Counted from the stretch's first letter, positions 15,673-24,385 are shown. The stretch is 64,000 nt of DNA from Myxococcus qinghaiensis (GCF_024198215.1 NZ_JAKCFA010000005.1:248001-312000); one strand, 5' to 3'. A program made the numbers and translations. Notes: a model not told the origin generated them from the letters alone.

Positions 15673-16422
15673 ATGGGCGCGCGCGCAGATCTCCAGGCGC
15701 GGGAACGGGCCGCGGTGGCGGACGTCGTCGCCTCCACGCTGCGGCATGACCTCCGCAACAAGCTGGCCAGTGTCCGCAATGCTTCGTTCTACCTGATGCG
15801 GAAGATGCAGAAGACGGACGTGTGGGGCACGGATGCCCGCGTCGAGGCCTTCTTCCAGCTCATCGACCGGGAGCTGGCGGCCGCCGAGGAGGTGCTGACG
15901 AGGCGCGCCCCGGTGGCCAGCAGCGACAAGCCCCTGTGCCACGCGAGCGAGGCCATGGAGCACGCGCTGCGGGAGGCGCGGGTGCCGGAGCAGGTGCGCG
16001 TGGAGCGCGACTTCAAGGCGCGGGGCACGGTGCCGCTCGACTTGGAGGACCTGGCGCTCCTGGTGCGCTGTCTGGTGGACAACGCCGTGGAGGCGATGCC
16101 GCGCGGCGGAATGCTCACGGTGCGCACCTGGGACGTTGAGGAAGGTGAGGGCGGCGTGGGCATTCGCGTGGAGGACGCAGGGGAGGGGCTGGCGGCGGAG
16201 GCGTATTCGCGTGCCTTCGAGCCCTTCTATTCGACACGTCCCGGCCATGCGGGGCTGGGTTTGAACATCGTGCAGCGGTTGGTGTTGCGCAATGGGGGGA
16301 AGGTGGCACTGGACGGAGGCCCCTCGGGGGGCACGCACGTCGAGGTCCTCTTCCTGCACCGCCCGGAGGCGGGGGCCAGGATGCGGCTCGCGGGCCATGA
16401 CGAGATACGGGGGAGCAAGTGA
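15673..16422 (+). CDS. redE: RedE-like soluble histidine kinase homologue
   Basis: A 249-residue cytosolic kinase without a sensor domain. The phospho-acceptor is H25 in TLRHDLRNKLASVRNASFYL. The ATPase domain has VDNAVEAMPRGG (N box), EDAGEGL (G1) and HAGLGLNIVQRLV (G2). The G1 box EDAGEG and short lid differ slightly from active kinases. This agrees with the M. xanthus model in which RedE takes phosphate from RedD and then acts on RedF, rather than starting signalling itself. It starts three bases after redD; its TGA shares one base with the redF ATG. Confidence 0.88.
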   Translation: MGARADLQARERAAVADVVASTLRHDLRNKLASVRNASFYLMRKMQKTDVWGTDARVEAFFQLIDRELAAAEEVLTRRAPVASSDKPLCHASEAMEHALREARVPEQVRVERDFKARGTVPLDLEDLALLVRCLVDNAVEAMPRGGMLTVRTWDVEEGEGGVGIRVEDAGEGLAAEAYSRAFEPFYSTRPGHAGLGLNIVQRLVLRNGGKVALDGGPSGGTHVEVLFLHRPEAGARMRLAGHDEIRGSK

Positions 16423-16832
16423 TGGAGACGAGCTGGACCTTCGGGCGCTGCCTGCTGCTGGTGGAAGATGACCCGTCCAACCGGATGACGCTCGCGGCGC
16501 TGCTGGAGGAAGCAGGCTTCGCGGTGGTGACAGCGGGTTCCTACGCGGAAGCGGAGAAGTGGCTCAACCACCCGCGGCCCATCGACGCGGTGCTGCTGGA
16601 CCAGAGCCTGGGTGATGGCTTCGGTACGGGCTTGATTCCGCTGGTGCGTCACCACATGCCGGGCGCGAAGGTGGTCTTCGTCACCGGCGCGGACAGCGCC
16701 ATCGACATGCCGGTGGATGCCGTCTTCCGCAAGGGTGACCATTTCGAGGCGCTCCTGGCCTTCCTCTTCAAGCTGTTGCCCCAGCGACCGCTGGGGATGT
16801 CGTCGTCCGCTCCGGGTCCGCGCAGGCCCTGA
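16422..16832 (+). CDS. redF: RedF-like single-receiver response regulator
   Basis: A 136-residue lone receiver. It has LLLVEDDPSNRMTL, a phospho-acceptor D60 in VLLDQSLGDGFG, a Thr in VFVTGADSA and a Lys in VFRKGDHFEALL. GGGGGAGCAAG precedes the ATG at 16422; a GTG at 16419 is a less likely start. It ends the co-oriented operon, eight bases before a convergent gene. In M. xanthus, phosphorylated RedF is thought to repress developmental progression, with RedE removing the phosphate. What RedF contacts downstream is not visible from sequence. Confidence 0.87.
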   Translation: METSWTFGRCLLLVEDDPSNRMTLAALLEEAGFAVVTAGSYAEAEKWLNHPRPIDAVLLDQSLGDGFGTGLIPLVRHHMPGAKVVFVTGADSAIDMPVDAVFRKGDHFEALLAFLFKLLPQRPLGMSSSAPGPRRP

Positions 16833-16839
16833 GCACAGG

Positions 16840-17418
16840 TCAGCTCCAGCTCTGGCCGTCCAGCTCCGGGAAGGTGACCTGGCACTCGCCGGGATTGACG
16901 CCCTCCACGCGCGCGTAGCCATTGGCGTTGAGGGTGCCTTCGCGGGTGCTGCCGTCGGGCAGGCTCACCACGTAGCGGGCGTTGCGGACGGGCTTGCCCG
17001 CCTCGTCCTTCAGCTCGATGGCCAGCCAGGTCATCTCCTCCACCACGGCCTCTTCGTCCTGGTTTTCGGGCTGGGGCGTCCACGGTGCGGGCACGCTCCT
17101 GGGGCGGGCCACCTCCAGCGCGACGAGCTCTCCGCGTGAGAAGGCGTCGGAGAGGCGCTGCTTGAGGCGCTCCTCGTAGCGGGTGCGCTCCAGGCCCGTC
17201 AGGCCGAAGGGGCTGCCACCGCCGAGCGACTCGTAGATGCCGTACAGCGTGCGCGCCGAGGGCGTGGACAGCCATCGCTCCAGGGCGGACGTGACGAACA
17301 CCTCGGGAACGGGGTGACGGTGGGGCTCCTTCGCCTCGGCGTCCACGGACGAGACGACGAGCCAGTCGGCGTTTCGTGCTGGCAGCGTCCACCGACGTTC
17401 ACCGCGATTCAGTGGCAT
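16840..17418 (-). CDS. Orphan protein with C-terminal Ig-like extension of the type VI/LysM kind
   Basis: A 192-residue protein starting at ATG 17418. The first 100 residues are unfamiliar (SALERWLSTPSARTLYGIYE). The last 65 residues, from WLAIELKDEAGKPVRNARYV through STREGTLNANGYARVEGVNP to TFPELDGQSW, form a small beta domain. It is often seen at the C terminus of myxobacterial VgrG-like, LysM and type VI secretion-linked proteins, where it probably adapts cargo. No other secretion gene is present here, so this copy is isolated. A longer frame continues upstream to 18105 but overlaps the lipoprotein gene and has no coding character. Confidence 0.65.
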   Translation of the reverse strand: MPLNRGERRWTLPARNADWLVVSSVDAEAKEPHRHPVPEVFVTSALERWLSTPSARTLYGIYESLGGGSPFGLTGLERTRYEERLKQRLSDAFSRGELVALEVARPRSVPAPWTPQPENQDEEAVVEEMTWLAIELKDEAGKPVRNARYVVSLPDGSTREGTLNANGYARVEGVNPGECQVTFPELDGQSWS

Positions 17419-17540
17419 CCTCACCACCCCCGTAGGACACAGTGTATCACCAAGGGACACTGTCTGTCCGGCGCCGCGGGATTTTTCGTCTGGCTGTGCG
17501 CCGGCGGACGCGGGCGGTGTGGGTGGGGGCTGGCCTTGGG

Positions 17541-18044
17541 TCAGTCGGGCTTGGAGGGAGGCGGTGCGGGGAGGCTGTGCGCGAGGACGACCCACCAGCG
17601 GCCGTCGCGACGCTGGCACACGTCGGTGAAGTGGCCCACGTCCGTGACTTCGGTGCCGTCGGGGAGTCGCACGCGGGCGCGCTGGGTGCCGGTGAGGACG
17701 CCGGTGTCGCCGAAGACGTGGGCGCGCACCGTCTCTGATTCGACGGAGAGGATGGTGCCGGGGATGGCGGCGATGTTGGCGAGGAAGGCCGTCAGGTCCG
17801 TCTCCACGTCGCCCACGCCGCGAAAGACGAGGTCCTTCGCCATCAACCCTTGAAGGGCCTGGGTGTCGCGGGCCTGGATGGCGCGGACGATGGACTCCTC
17901 GAGGGCGAGGAGGGCACGGACGTCTTCTGATGCAGCGGTGTGTGGGGTCGTCATGGGGGGTGGGCTCCGGAGGGCACCCGCGTCGCGAGCACAGGCGGTC
18001 ATCAGCAGCGCGACGAGGGCGATGAAGGCAGGGCGTGGGAACAT
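17541..18044 (-). CDS. NTF2-like (SnoaL/DUF4440) lipoprotein
   Basis: A 167-residue protein with a lipoprotein signal: FIALVALLMTAC, with the modified Cys at about residue 18. The mature part has the NTF2-like cone fold pattern: helices ALLALEESIVRAIQARDTQA, then LMAKDLVFRGVGDVETDL, strands VLTGTQRARVRLPDG and the final DGRWWVVLAHSLP. Family members range from enzymes to simple binding proteins, so the function cannot be named. It reads away from the aldo/keto reductase at 18236, sharing a 191-base upstream region with it. Confidence 0.8.
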   Translation of the reverse strand: MFPRPAFIALVALLMTACARDAGALRSPPPMTTPHTAASEDVRALLALEESIVRAIQARDTQALQGLMAKDLVFRGVGDVETDLTAFLANIAAIPGTILSVESETVRAHVFGDTGVLTGTQRARVRLPDGTEVTDVGHFTDVCQRRDGRWWVVLAHSLPAPPPSKPD

Positions 18045-18235
18045 CTGTCGCTTTTGAGCATGTTCCGAAGGGTGAAGCCAGACAGCGGCGTCCGCTGTTC
18101 GTCAAACGTCGCGGGTGCTGGTGGCGCGGGTGTTCCTGGTCGCGTTAGGCCAACGCGCCCTCTCGTCCGCGCCTGCTCGTCGAGTCTCCATCTCCGGGCC
18201 GAGAGGCGTGTCCTCGTCGTCGTTGGGAGTCCTCC

Positions 18236-19321
18236 ATGTCGTTGAACCACTACGTCACGTTGGGCCGTTCGGGTCTGCGGGTCAGCCCGTTTTGTCTGGG
18301 GGCGATGACCTTCGGTACCGATTTGGGTTGGGGCAGCAGCGTCGAGACGTCCAACGCCATCATGGACCGCTTCCTCGAGCGGGGTGGCAACTTCATCGAC
18401 ACGGCCAACGCGTACACGCGAGGGCACTCGGAGAAGATCATCGGCGACCACCTGGGCCGCTATCCGAGCAAGCGGGACAGGGTGGTGATTGCGACCAAGT
18501 TCATCAGCAACCTCTTCCCCGGAGACCCGAATGGTGGAGGCGCGGGGCGCAAGTCGATGATGGCGCAGTGCGAGGAGTCGCTGCGCCGGCTCCAGACGGG
18601 CTACATCGATTTGTATTGGATGCACTGCTGGGACGCGAACACGCCCATCGAGGAGACGATGCGCGGGTTCGAGGACCTGGTCCGCTCCGGGAAGGTCCGT
18701 TACATCGGTATCTCGGATACGCCGGCCTGGAAGGTGGCGCAGGCGCAGATGGTGGCGCAGTTCCGGGGCTGGGCGCCGCTGGTGGCGTTGCAGGTGGAGT
18801 ACTCGCTCCTGGAGCGGACGGTGGAGGGGGAGCTGGTGCCGATGGCTCGGGAGCTGGGGCTGGGGGTGACGCCGTGGTCGCCGCTGAAGAGCGGGGTGCT
18901 CAGCGGCAAGTACACGCGGGAGAACGCGGGGAAGCAGAAGGCGGACCGGGGCGCGTGGGCGGAGAATTCGCTGAACGAGAAGACGTATGCGCTCCTCGAC
19001 GTGCTCCAGCGCGTGGCGAAGGAGCAGGACACCACGGTGGCGCGCGTGGCGCTGGCGTGGGTGCGGGGACGGCCGGGGGTGACGTCCACCATCATAGGAG
19101 CGCGCACGCTGGAGCAGCTCGACAACAACCTGGGCGCGCTGGACGTGACGCTGAAGCCGGAGCAGCTGAAGGCGCTGGATGAGGCGTCCAAGCCCAAGCT
19201 CGACTTCCCGGCTGAGTTCCTCCAGGGCGCGCCCGTGTTCATGCACGGCGGTGTCACCGTGAACGGTGTCTCCGCGCCCGTGTGGCCCCTGGCGCCGAAG
19301 AACGACGAGGAGCGCTGGTAG
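18236..19321 (+). CDS. Aldo/keto reductase (cytosolic)
   Basis: A 361-residue NADPH-dependent reductase with no signal sequence. The start LGRSGLRVSPFCLGAMTFGT is typical of the YghZ/Tas-like branch. The catalytic residues are the Asp and Tyr in NFIDTANAYTRG, Lys in VVIATKF and His in LYWMHCWD. The cofactor end has TPWSPLKSGVLSGKY and the TSTIIGARTLEQLDNNLG motif. Its length is slightly above the family norm because of a C-terminal tail after GALDVTL. It is a single-gene unit divergent from the NTF2-like lipoprotein. The substrate is unknown. Confidence 0.92.
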   Translation: MSLNHYVTLGRSGLRVSPFCLGAMTFGTDLGWGSSVETSNAIMDRFLERGGNFIDTANAYTRGHSEKIIGDHLGRYPSKRDRVVIATKFISNLFPGDPNGGGAGRKSMMAQCEESLRRLQTGYIDLYWMHCWDANTPIEETMRGFEDLVRSGKVRYIGISDTPAWKVAQAQMVAQFRGWAPLVALQVEYSLLERTVEGELVPMARELGLGVTPWSPLKSGVLSGKYTRENAGKQKADRGAWAENSLNEKTYALLDVLQRVAKEQDTTVARVALAWVRGRPGVTSTIIGARTLEQLDNNLGALDVTLKPEQLKALDEASKPKLDFPAEFLQGAPVFMHGGVTVNGVSAPVWPLAPKNDEERW

Positions 19322-19672
19322 CCGCCGCGTCGTGCGCGGGTTGTAGGCGTCGAGTCCGTGCACGTGCGCGTTCGGGGTGAGCGCGTGGGTGCACCTCGCG
19401 CTCGCGCGGAGTGGGAGAGGCGGGTGGCCACGCGTCGTGCGGTGTCGGTGCGCAGGAGTGGCGTGGCTCCGTGTTTCATGCGTGAGCGGTGAGGCACCGG
19501 ACAGCGAACGCGTGCCACGGCGATGAAACGTCGTGCGTGAGACAGTCGCGCTGGCGTGAGCAGGACCCGTCCCTACGTTGCGAGCCCTGGCGCGGGAATG
19601 GCTGCGCGGTTGAGGGGAGGGTGTGTGGGCGAGCTTCTGTCAGGAGGAGAAGAACAACTCCGTACGCGGGGC
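19322..19672. other. 351-base gap before the AgmX-like gene
   Basis: No gene is supported. Short frames exist but lack coding character. An AGGAGGAG sequence at about 19641-19648 lies 25 bases before the chosen ATG. That is too far for a normal ribosome site, so it may mark a non-AUG start that I could not place. I see no terminator for the aldo/keto reductase. Confidence 0.4.
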
Positions 19673-21412
19673 ATGAATCATCCCGAGGCGAATGGCTTCG
19701 AGCACGAGGAGTCGGGTGAGGCCCTGAGTGTGACGGAGGCGCTGGATGGCGACCTCGACGCGTACCTGGACCGGGAACTCGCCTTGGAGCCGGAGGTCGA
19801 TGGCGGCGGTGATGCGACCACGCGCGAGGCCGCGGAGGACATGCGCGCGCTGCTCGACCTGGCGGAAGAGGAGACGCGCTGGATTGCGGAGTCACCTCGT
19901 CCCACGTACTCCGACGCGGAGCCCGACGAGACGGTGTCCGAGTCCGCGCCCGTGGTGATTCCGGAGTGGATGCGCGCGAACCCGGAGGTGCCGGTCGCCG
20001 AGGCCGTGCGCCTGCCGTGGGAGCACTCCAAGGTGGTGCCTCCGGCGGTGGCTCGCGCGAGCGCGGCGTCGCGGGCGGCCTCCCAGAAGAACACGGTGAA
20101 CGAGGTCCAGGGCCCGCTCAATCTTCAGCAGCAGCCCTGGGGCATTCCCATGGTTCCGCCCCAGCAGCAGTGGGGCGGGCCGATGGCGCCTGGTCAGCAG
20201 CACGCGTGGGGCGGCCCGGTGGCCGCGCCGACGGCGTCGAATCGTCGTCGGGATGTGGTGTCTGGCGTTCTGCTGGGTGTCGCGGCGGTGGGCGCGCTGG
20301 CTGCGGGCATGCTCGTGGTTGCGAGCGTTCGCTTCTGGGAGCAAGGTGCGAGCGCTCCCTCGGTGCTCGGTGGTGTGAGCGCCTCGGGGAGCCACGTGCG
20401 GGGTTCCACCGCTCAATTCGGTGCCCCGGGCCAGCTCAACGGCGTGAGCGGCATGGCGCAGTTCAACGGCGCGGGTACCTCGGCGCAGCTCAACGGTGCG
20501 AACAACACAGGAGCGCAGATGGGTACGAACGCTTCGGGGCAGACAGGTGGCACGGCGTCTTCGGGTGCCATCGGCTCCTGGGCCATTCCAGGTGTCTCGA
20601 CGGGCGTGGCCGACACCCACGCGCTGAACCCCAGCGCGCCTCGGTACACGGGCCCCTTCGTCACGACCTCGCCCGGAAGCATCAGCGACGTCGCGAACGG
20701 GCTGCACGCGCAAGGCGCGTCGACGGACCCGACGCGGGCGCTCACCTCCTTCTCGGGCCCGAGCGGCGCGGACCTGATGGCCCGTCGTGACACCCTGGCC
20801 GTGAAGTCCGGCGAGCGGCGCACGCGCACCGAGAGCGCTCCAGCCCGCGCTCCCGCGAGCCCCACTCCGCCGCAGAGCGTCGCGGCGGCCTCCGGCGCGG
20901 TGATGGAGATGACCTTCGAGGAGCCCGACTCCACCGAGCAGGCCACCTCGGTCCCGGTGGACACCGCGGACGACCCGGATGGCGCGAACAGCACCGAGTC
21001 GGAGCTGGATGAGGAGTTCGCGCGCGAGCTGGGCTTCACGGACGAAGCGGAGGAGCGCGCCGCGGCAGCGTCCGAGCCCACCGCCACGCGGACCGTCTAC
21101 GTCCCGCCCGCGCTCGAGGCGAAGGAGCACCTCACGTCTGAGGACGTGAAGCAGGTCGTCGTGTCCAACCAGCCCGCCATCGCCGAGTGTCTGCGCCAGC
21201 ACGCCGCCGACACGTCCCTGGAGAAGAGCGGGCGCTTCATGGTGCGCTGGTCCGTGCAGCCGAGCGGCGAGACGACGAACGTCGCCATGGACACGGACGC
21301 GCTGCGCGCCACGCCGCTCGCCGGTTGCATCGAGGGCGTGGTGCGCGGCTGGAAATTCCCCGTGCACACGGTCCGCATGCAGGAGCCCATCCGCTTCCCG
21401 TTCGTCTTCTAG
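19673..21412 (+). CDS. AgmX/PglI-type C-terminal domain protein
   Basis: A 579-residue single-span membrane protein. The first 190 residues are acidic then Gln/Pro-rich (LQQQPWGIPMVPPQQQW). A membrane segment near 200-222 (VVSGVLLGVAAVGALAAGML) is followed by a long disordered region with QLNG/QFNG repeats and Ser/Thr/Pro-rich sequence. The last 100 residues, YVPPALEAKEHLTSEDVKQV to EPIRFPFVF, contain SNQPAIAECLRQHA, match the AgmX/PglI C-terminal domain and resemble TonB-like C termini. AgmX-type proteins are linked to gliding motility. The start is uncertain because the frame is open upstream to 19556. Confidence 0.75.
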   Translation: MNHPEANGFEHEESGEALSVTEALDGDLDAYLDRELALEPEVDGGGDATTREAAEDMRALLDLAEEETRWIAESPRPTYSDAEPDETVSESAPVVIPEWMRANPEVPVAEAVRLPWEHSKVVPPAVARASAASRAASQKNTVNEVQGPLNLQQQPWGIPMVPPQQQWGGPMAPGQQHAWGGPVAAPTASNRRRDVVSGVLLGVAAVGALAAGMLVVASVRFWEQGASAPSVLGGVSASGSHVRGSTAQFGAPGQLNGVSGMAQFNGAGTSAQLNGANNTGAQMGTNASGQTGGTASSGAIGSWAIPGVSTGVADTHALNPSAPRYTGPFVTTSPGSISDVANGLHAQGASTDPTRALTSFSGPSGADLMARRDTLAVKSGERRTRTESAPARAPASPTPPQSVAAASGAVMEMTFEEPDSTEQATSVPVDTADDPDGANSTESELDEEFARELGFTDEAEERAAAASEPTATRTVYVPPALEAKEHLTSEDVKQVVVSNQPAIAECLRQHAADTSLEKSGRFMVRWSVQPSGETTNVAMDTDALRATPLAGCIEGVVRGWKFPVHTVRMQEPIRFPFVF

Positions 21413-21426
21413 TCCGTGGCCCGAAG

Positions 21427-21453
21427 GGGCGAGGCGCTGCTCAGGCCTCGCCC
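21427..21453. terminator. Bidirectional hairpin between convergent genes
   Basis: GGGCGAGGC (21427-21435) and GCCTCGCCC (21445-21453) form a perfect nine-pair stem with a nine-base loop. It lies 15 bases after the AgmX-like stop codon and includes the last codons of the MATE gene on the other strand, so it can serve both transcripts. Confidence 0.65.
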
Positions 21454-22865
21454 GTCTCGTGTCCGAAGACCTCGCCCGGGTTGGGCGTGGTGGGGCCCTC
21501 GGGGGGCTTCTTGAGCAGAGGGCGCCGCCACCTGCCGGAGAAGTAGTAGGCCATGCTCACCACCAGCGACACGCCGAAGCTCAGCGCCATCGCAATCCAC
21601 ACGCCCGTCACGCTGCCCATGCGGCGCGACAGCCAGTACGCCACCGGCACCCGCACCACCCAGAGGCTCAACAGCGAGAACGCCGTCGTCATCAGCGTGC
21701 GTCCCGCGCCGTTGATGATGCCGTTGCTCACGAAGATGAGCGCGAACAGGACGTACGTCCCGCCCACGATGTGCAGGTAGGTGACGCCCGGCCCGATGAC
21801 CGCCGGGTCCGTGACGAAGATGCGCAGCAGCGCCTCCGGGAATGTCACCGCCACCGCCGAGATGACCAGGGTGACGCCGCCGCTCAACAGGCAGCCCCAC
21901 TTGAAGATCTCTTGCACGCGGTCGTCGCGGCCCGCGCCCAGGTTCTGTCCCGCCAGCGTGGAGATGGCCATGCCGAACGTCATCGCCGGCATGAACGCAA
22001 TCTGGTCGATGCGCGACGCCGCGCCGAACGCCGCCGTGGCCACCTCGCCGAAGCCGTTGACGAGCCCCGTCACGAACACCATGCCGATGGACACGAGCGA
22101 CTGCTGCACCGCGGCCGGCACGCCGATGCGCAGCGTCTTCAAGGTGACGGGCCCCAGGTGGGCCAGCCGGGGCCTGCGCGGCGCCACGGGCACGTCCTTC
22201 ATGCGCAGGTAGACGAGCAGCGTGACGAGCGCCAGGAGCTGCGAGACGACCGTGGCCCAGGCCGTGCCATTCAAGCCCAGCTTGGGCAATCCCAGCCAAC
22301 CGAACATCAGCACCGGGTCCAACACGGTGGTGAGCAGGACGGAGCCCGCCTGGAAATACAGCGGCGTCTTCGAGTCACCCACGCCCTGCAACAGGCTGCG
22401 CGTGAGGAACAGGCCGAAGCCCAGCGGCATCGACAACAGGAAGATGCGCAGGTAGCTGACGGACTCCGCGTGAATCTCCGGCGGCGTGTCCATCAACGTG
22501 AGGATGCTCGGCGCCAGCCACTCGCCCAGCAGCGTGAGCACCACGCCCAGCGAGTAGATGAGCACCGTGGAGCTGTCGACCACCTTGCGCAGCTCGTCCA
22601 TCCTCCGGGCGCCGTAGTTCTGCGACACCAGGATGCTCGTCGCCATGGTGAGGCCCATGCCGATGGAGAACAGGACGAAGACGACGGGGAAGCTCACCGT
22701 CACCACCGCCAGCGCCTCGGTGCCTAGAAACCGCCCCACCCAGATGGCGTTGATGAAGCTGTACGCCGTCTGCAGGAAGCTCCCCATCAACATCGGGATG
22801 GAGAAGGCCACCAGGTGACGGGGGATGCTGCCCGTCGTCAAATCTCGACCGAAAGGCGCTTTCAT
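21441..22865 (-). CDS. MATE-family multidrug/Na+ or H+ antiporter
   Basis: A 474-residue inner-membrane exporter with about 12 spans in two homologous halves. It begins DLTTGSIPRHLVAFSIPMLM, followed by MGLTMATSILVSQNYGARRM; the second half carries the matching FGMAISTLAGQNLGAGRDDR. These paired segments and the length are characteristic of MATE proteins, which expel cationic compounds in exchange for Na+ or H+. The C-terminal cytosolic tail is Pro-rich. It is a single gene converging with the AgmX-like gene and diverging from the 2Fe-2S protein gene over about 200 bases. The substrate is not predictable. Confidence 0.92.
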   Translation of the reverse strand: MKAPFGRDLTTGSIPRHLVAFSIPMLMGSFLQTAYSFINAIWVGRFLGTEALAVVTVSFPVVFVLFSIGMGLTMATSILVSQNYGARRMDELRKVVDSSTVLIYSLGVVLTLLGEWLAPSILTLMDTPPEIHAESVSYLRIFLLSMPLGFGLFLTRSLLQGVGDSKTPLYFQAGSVLLTTVLDPVLMFGWLGLPKLGLNGTAWATVVSQLLALVTLLVYLRMKDVPVAPRRPRLAHLGPVTLKTLRIGVPAAVQQSLVSIGMVFVTGLVNGFGEVATAAFGAASRIDQIAFMPAMTFGMAISTLAGQNLGAGRDDRVQEIFKWGCLLSGGVTLVISAVAVTFPEALLRIFVTDPAVIGPGVTYLHIVGGTYVLFALIFVSNGIINGAGRTLMTTAFSLLSLWVVRVPVAYWLSRRMGSVTGVWIAMALSFGVSLVVSMAYYFSGRWRRPLLKKPPEGPTTPNPGEVFGHETGEA

Positions 22866-23061
22866 GTCCCACGCCTCGTGTTCTGGATTCCCATCTGAAA
22901 AGTCCCTCGGTATCAGCCCTCACCCGCGCATGGGCCATGGAAGGAACTCGTCAGGAACCTGATGCTCCAGGTGATTCCAGGAGGGTGACGTCGTCTTTCC
23001 GGGTGTGGGCGCCCCTCGGCACCCGCGCGGGAGCTTACGGCGCTCACGGCCCATCCGCCTT

Positions 23062-23406
23062 ATGTTTCCAGGCGTGCGCAAGCCCCCTCCCATCGAGGCC
23101 GCCCCGGACTCCCAGCCGACCGAGCTGCACGTGTGTCACAACTGCTCGGTGCGCCTGGACCCTCGCCTTGGGGGCGTGGACCTGCCGCGCCGCATCCGGG
23201 AAGCCGTGGCGGCGCGCGGCCTGGGCCCCAGCACCCGCGTGTTCTCCTCGGGCTGTCTGGGCGAGTGCCCGCTCGACAAAGTCACCGTGCTGGTGATTCC
23301 TCCGAGCGGCGTGGGCTCGGAGGTGAAGCTCATCGACGCGGAGAAGGACGGCGAGGACCTGGCCGAGCACCTCGCGCGGGCGGCCGAGCGAGCTGAGCGG
23401 CCTTGA
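23062..23406 (+). CDS. Thioredoxin-like 2Fe-2S ferredoxin domain protein
   Basis: A 114-residue soluble protein with two Cys pairs, CHNC near residue 29 and CLGEC near residue 69 in FSSGCLGECPLDK. The spacing between the pairs is typical of the thioredoxin-like 2Fe-2S ferredoxin family that also occurs in NuoE-type subunits. It would carry electrons, partner unknown. ATG 23062 is chosen; a GTG at 23074 and an upstream ATG at 23005 are alternatives. Its last 77 bases overlap the 3' end of pdxA on the opposite strand. Confidence 0.8.
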   Translation: MFPGVRKPPPIEAAPDSQPTELHVCHNCSVRLDPRLGGVDLPRRIREAVAARGLGPSTRVFSSGCLGECPLDKVTVLVIPPSGVGSEVKLIDAEKDGEDLAEHLARAAERAERP

Positions 23407-24364
23407 GCAGCGCCTCCGCCATGGGCACGCAGCTCGCCTGTCCCTTGCCTGCAATCGCGTAGGCCGTGCCGTGGTCCGGCGACGTGCGCGGCACCGGCAG
23501 CCCCAGCGTCACGTTGACGGTGCGCTCGAAGTCGAGCGCCTTCGCGGGGATGAGTCCCTGGTCGTGGTACATGGCCAGCACCGCGTCGTACCGCTTGCCC
23601 ACTTCATCGGGCCTGGCGAAGAGGCCGTCCGCCGCGATGGGCCCGTGCGCATCCACCCGCGCCGCGCGCGCCTTGCGGATGGCGGGGCCAATCACCTCCA
23701 CCTCCTCGCGCCCCAACAGGCCCCCTTCGCCCGCGTGCGGATTCAGTCCCAGCACGGCGATGCGAGGCTTGCGTCCCACCACGGGCGTCAGGCTGCGTGA
23801 GAGGAGCTTCAGCTGCGCGGTGAGCCCGTCCACCGTGAGCAGCTTCGACAGCGCGGAGAGGGGGACGTGGTTGGTGGCCAGGGCGATGCGCACGCGCGGC
23901 CCGTCCATCATCATCATCACCTCCACGCCGAAGGCCTCCGCCAGCACCTCCGTGTGGCCCATGAAGGGAATGCCCGCGCGCGAAATCTGCTCCTTGGACA
24001 CCGGCGCCGTGCACAGCGCGTCCACGTGGCCCGCGCGCATGGCGTCAATCGCCGCCGTCACATAGGCGTACTGCGCCCGGCCTCCCTCGCGCGAGGGTTT
24101 GCCCGGGACGCGGTCCTTGGCTGCCAGGCGCGTCACCTCCACCACGGTGGGGGACTCGACGCGGGAGAGCGCGGAGGGCTCCACGCGCGCATGGCGACGG
24201 AAGAAGGGGAAGCGCTCCAGCGTGGGCCCATCCCCGAAGACGACGGGGATGAGCGCGCGACGCACGGCGGGGAGCGCCAGGGCCGCGGCCGTCACCTCCG
24301 GACCGATGCCCGACACATCACCCAGGGAGATACCGACGAGGGGGAGGCTCACGGTGGCGAGCAT
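23330..24364 (-). CDS. pdxA: 4-hydroxythreonine-4-phosphate dehydrogenase
   Basis: A 344-residue enzyme of the deoxyxylulose-dependent pyridoxal phosphate pathway. It oxidises 4-phosphooxy-threonine with NAD; the product decarboxylates and is used by PdxJ. Metal and substrate motifs are visible: GHTEVLAE, LNPHAGEGGLLG, MYHDQGLIPAKAL and TSPDHGTAYAIAGKG. The start ISLGDVSGIGPEV is standard. The C-terminal 25 residues (Arg/Pro-rich) extend beyond the usual end and are encoded where the gene overlaps the convergent ferredoxin gene. It follows the SurA-like gene by 22 bases, as in the surA-pdxA operon of enterobacteria, so it is probably co-transcribed with the chaperones. Confidence 0.95.
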   Translation of the reverse strand: MLATVSLPLVGISLGDVSGIGPEVTAAALALPAVRRALIPVVFGDGPTLERFPFFRRHARVEPSALSRVESPTVVEVTRLAAKDRVPGKPSREGGRAQYAYVTAAIDAMRAGHVDALCTAPVSKEQISRAGIPFMGHTEVLAEAFGVEVMMMMDGPRVRIALATNHVPLSALSKLLTVDGLTAQLKLLSRSLTPVVGRKPRIAVLGLNPHAGEGGLLGREEVEVIGPAIRKARAARVDAHGPIAADGLFARPDEVGKRYDAVLAMYHDQGLIPAKALDFERTVNVTLGLPVPRTSPDHGTAYAIAGKGQASCVPMAEALLKAAQLARPPARGARPGPRRPSPRR

Positions 24365-24385
24365 CCCCCGCGTGGGGACGACAGG

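Noticed and set aside
16840-18105. A 421-codon version of the type VI-linked domain gene
   Set aside because: The first 229 codons run antisense-like through the NTF2-like lipoprotein and have no coding character.
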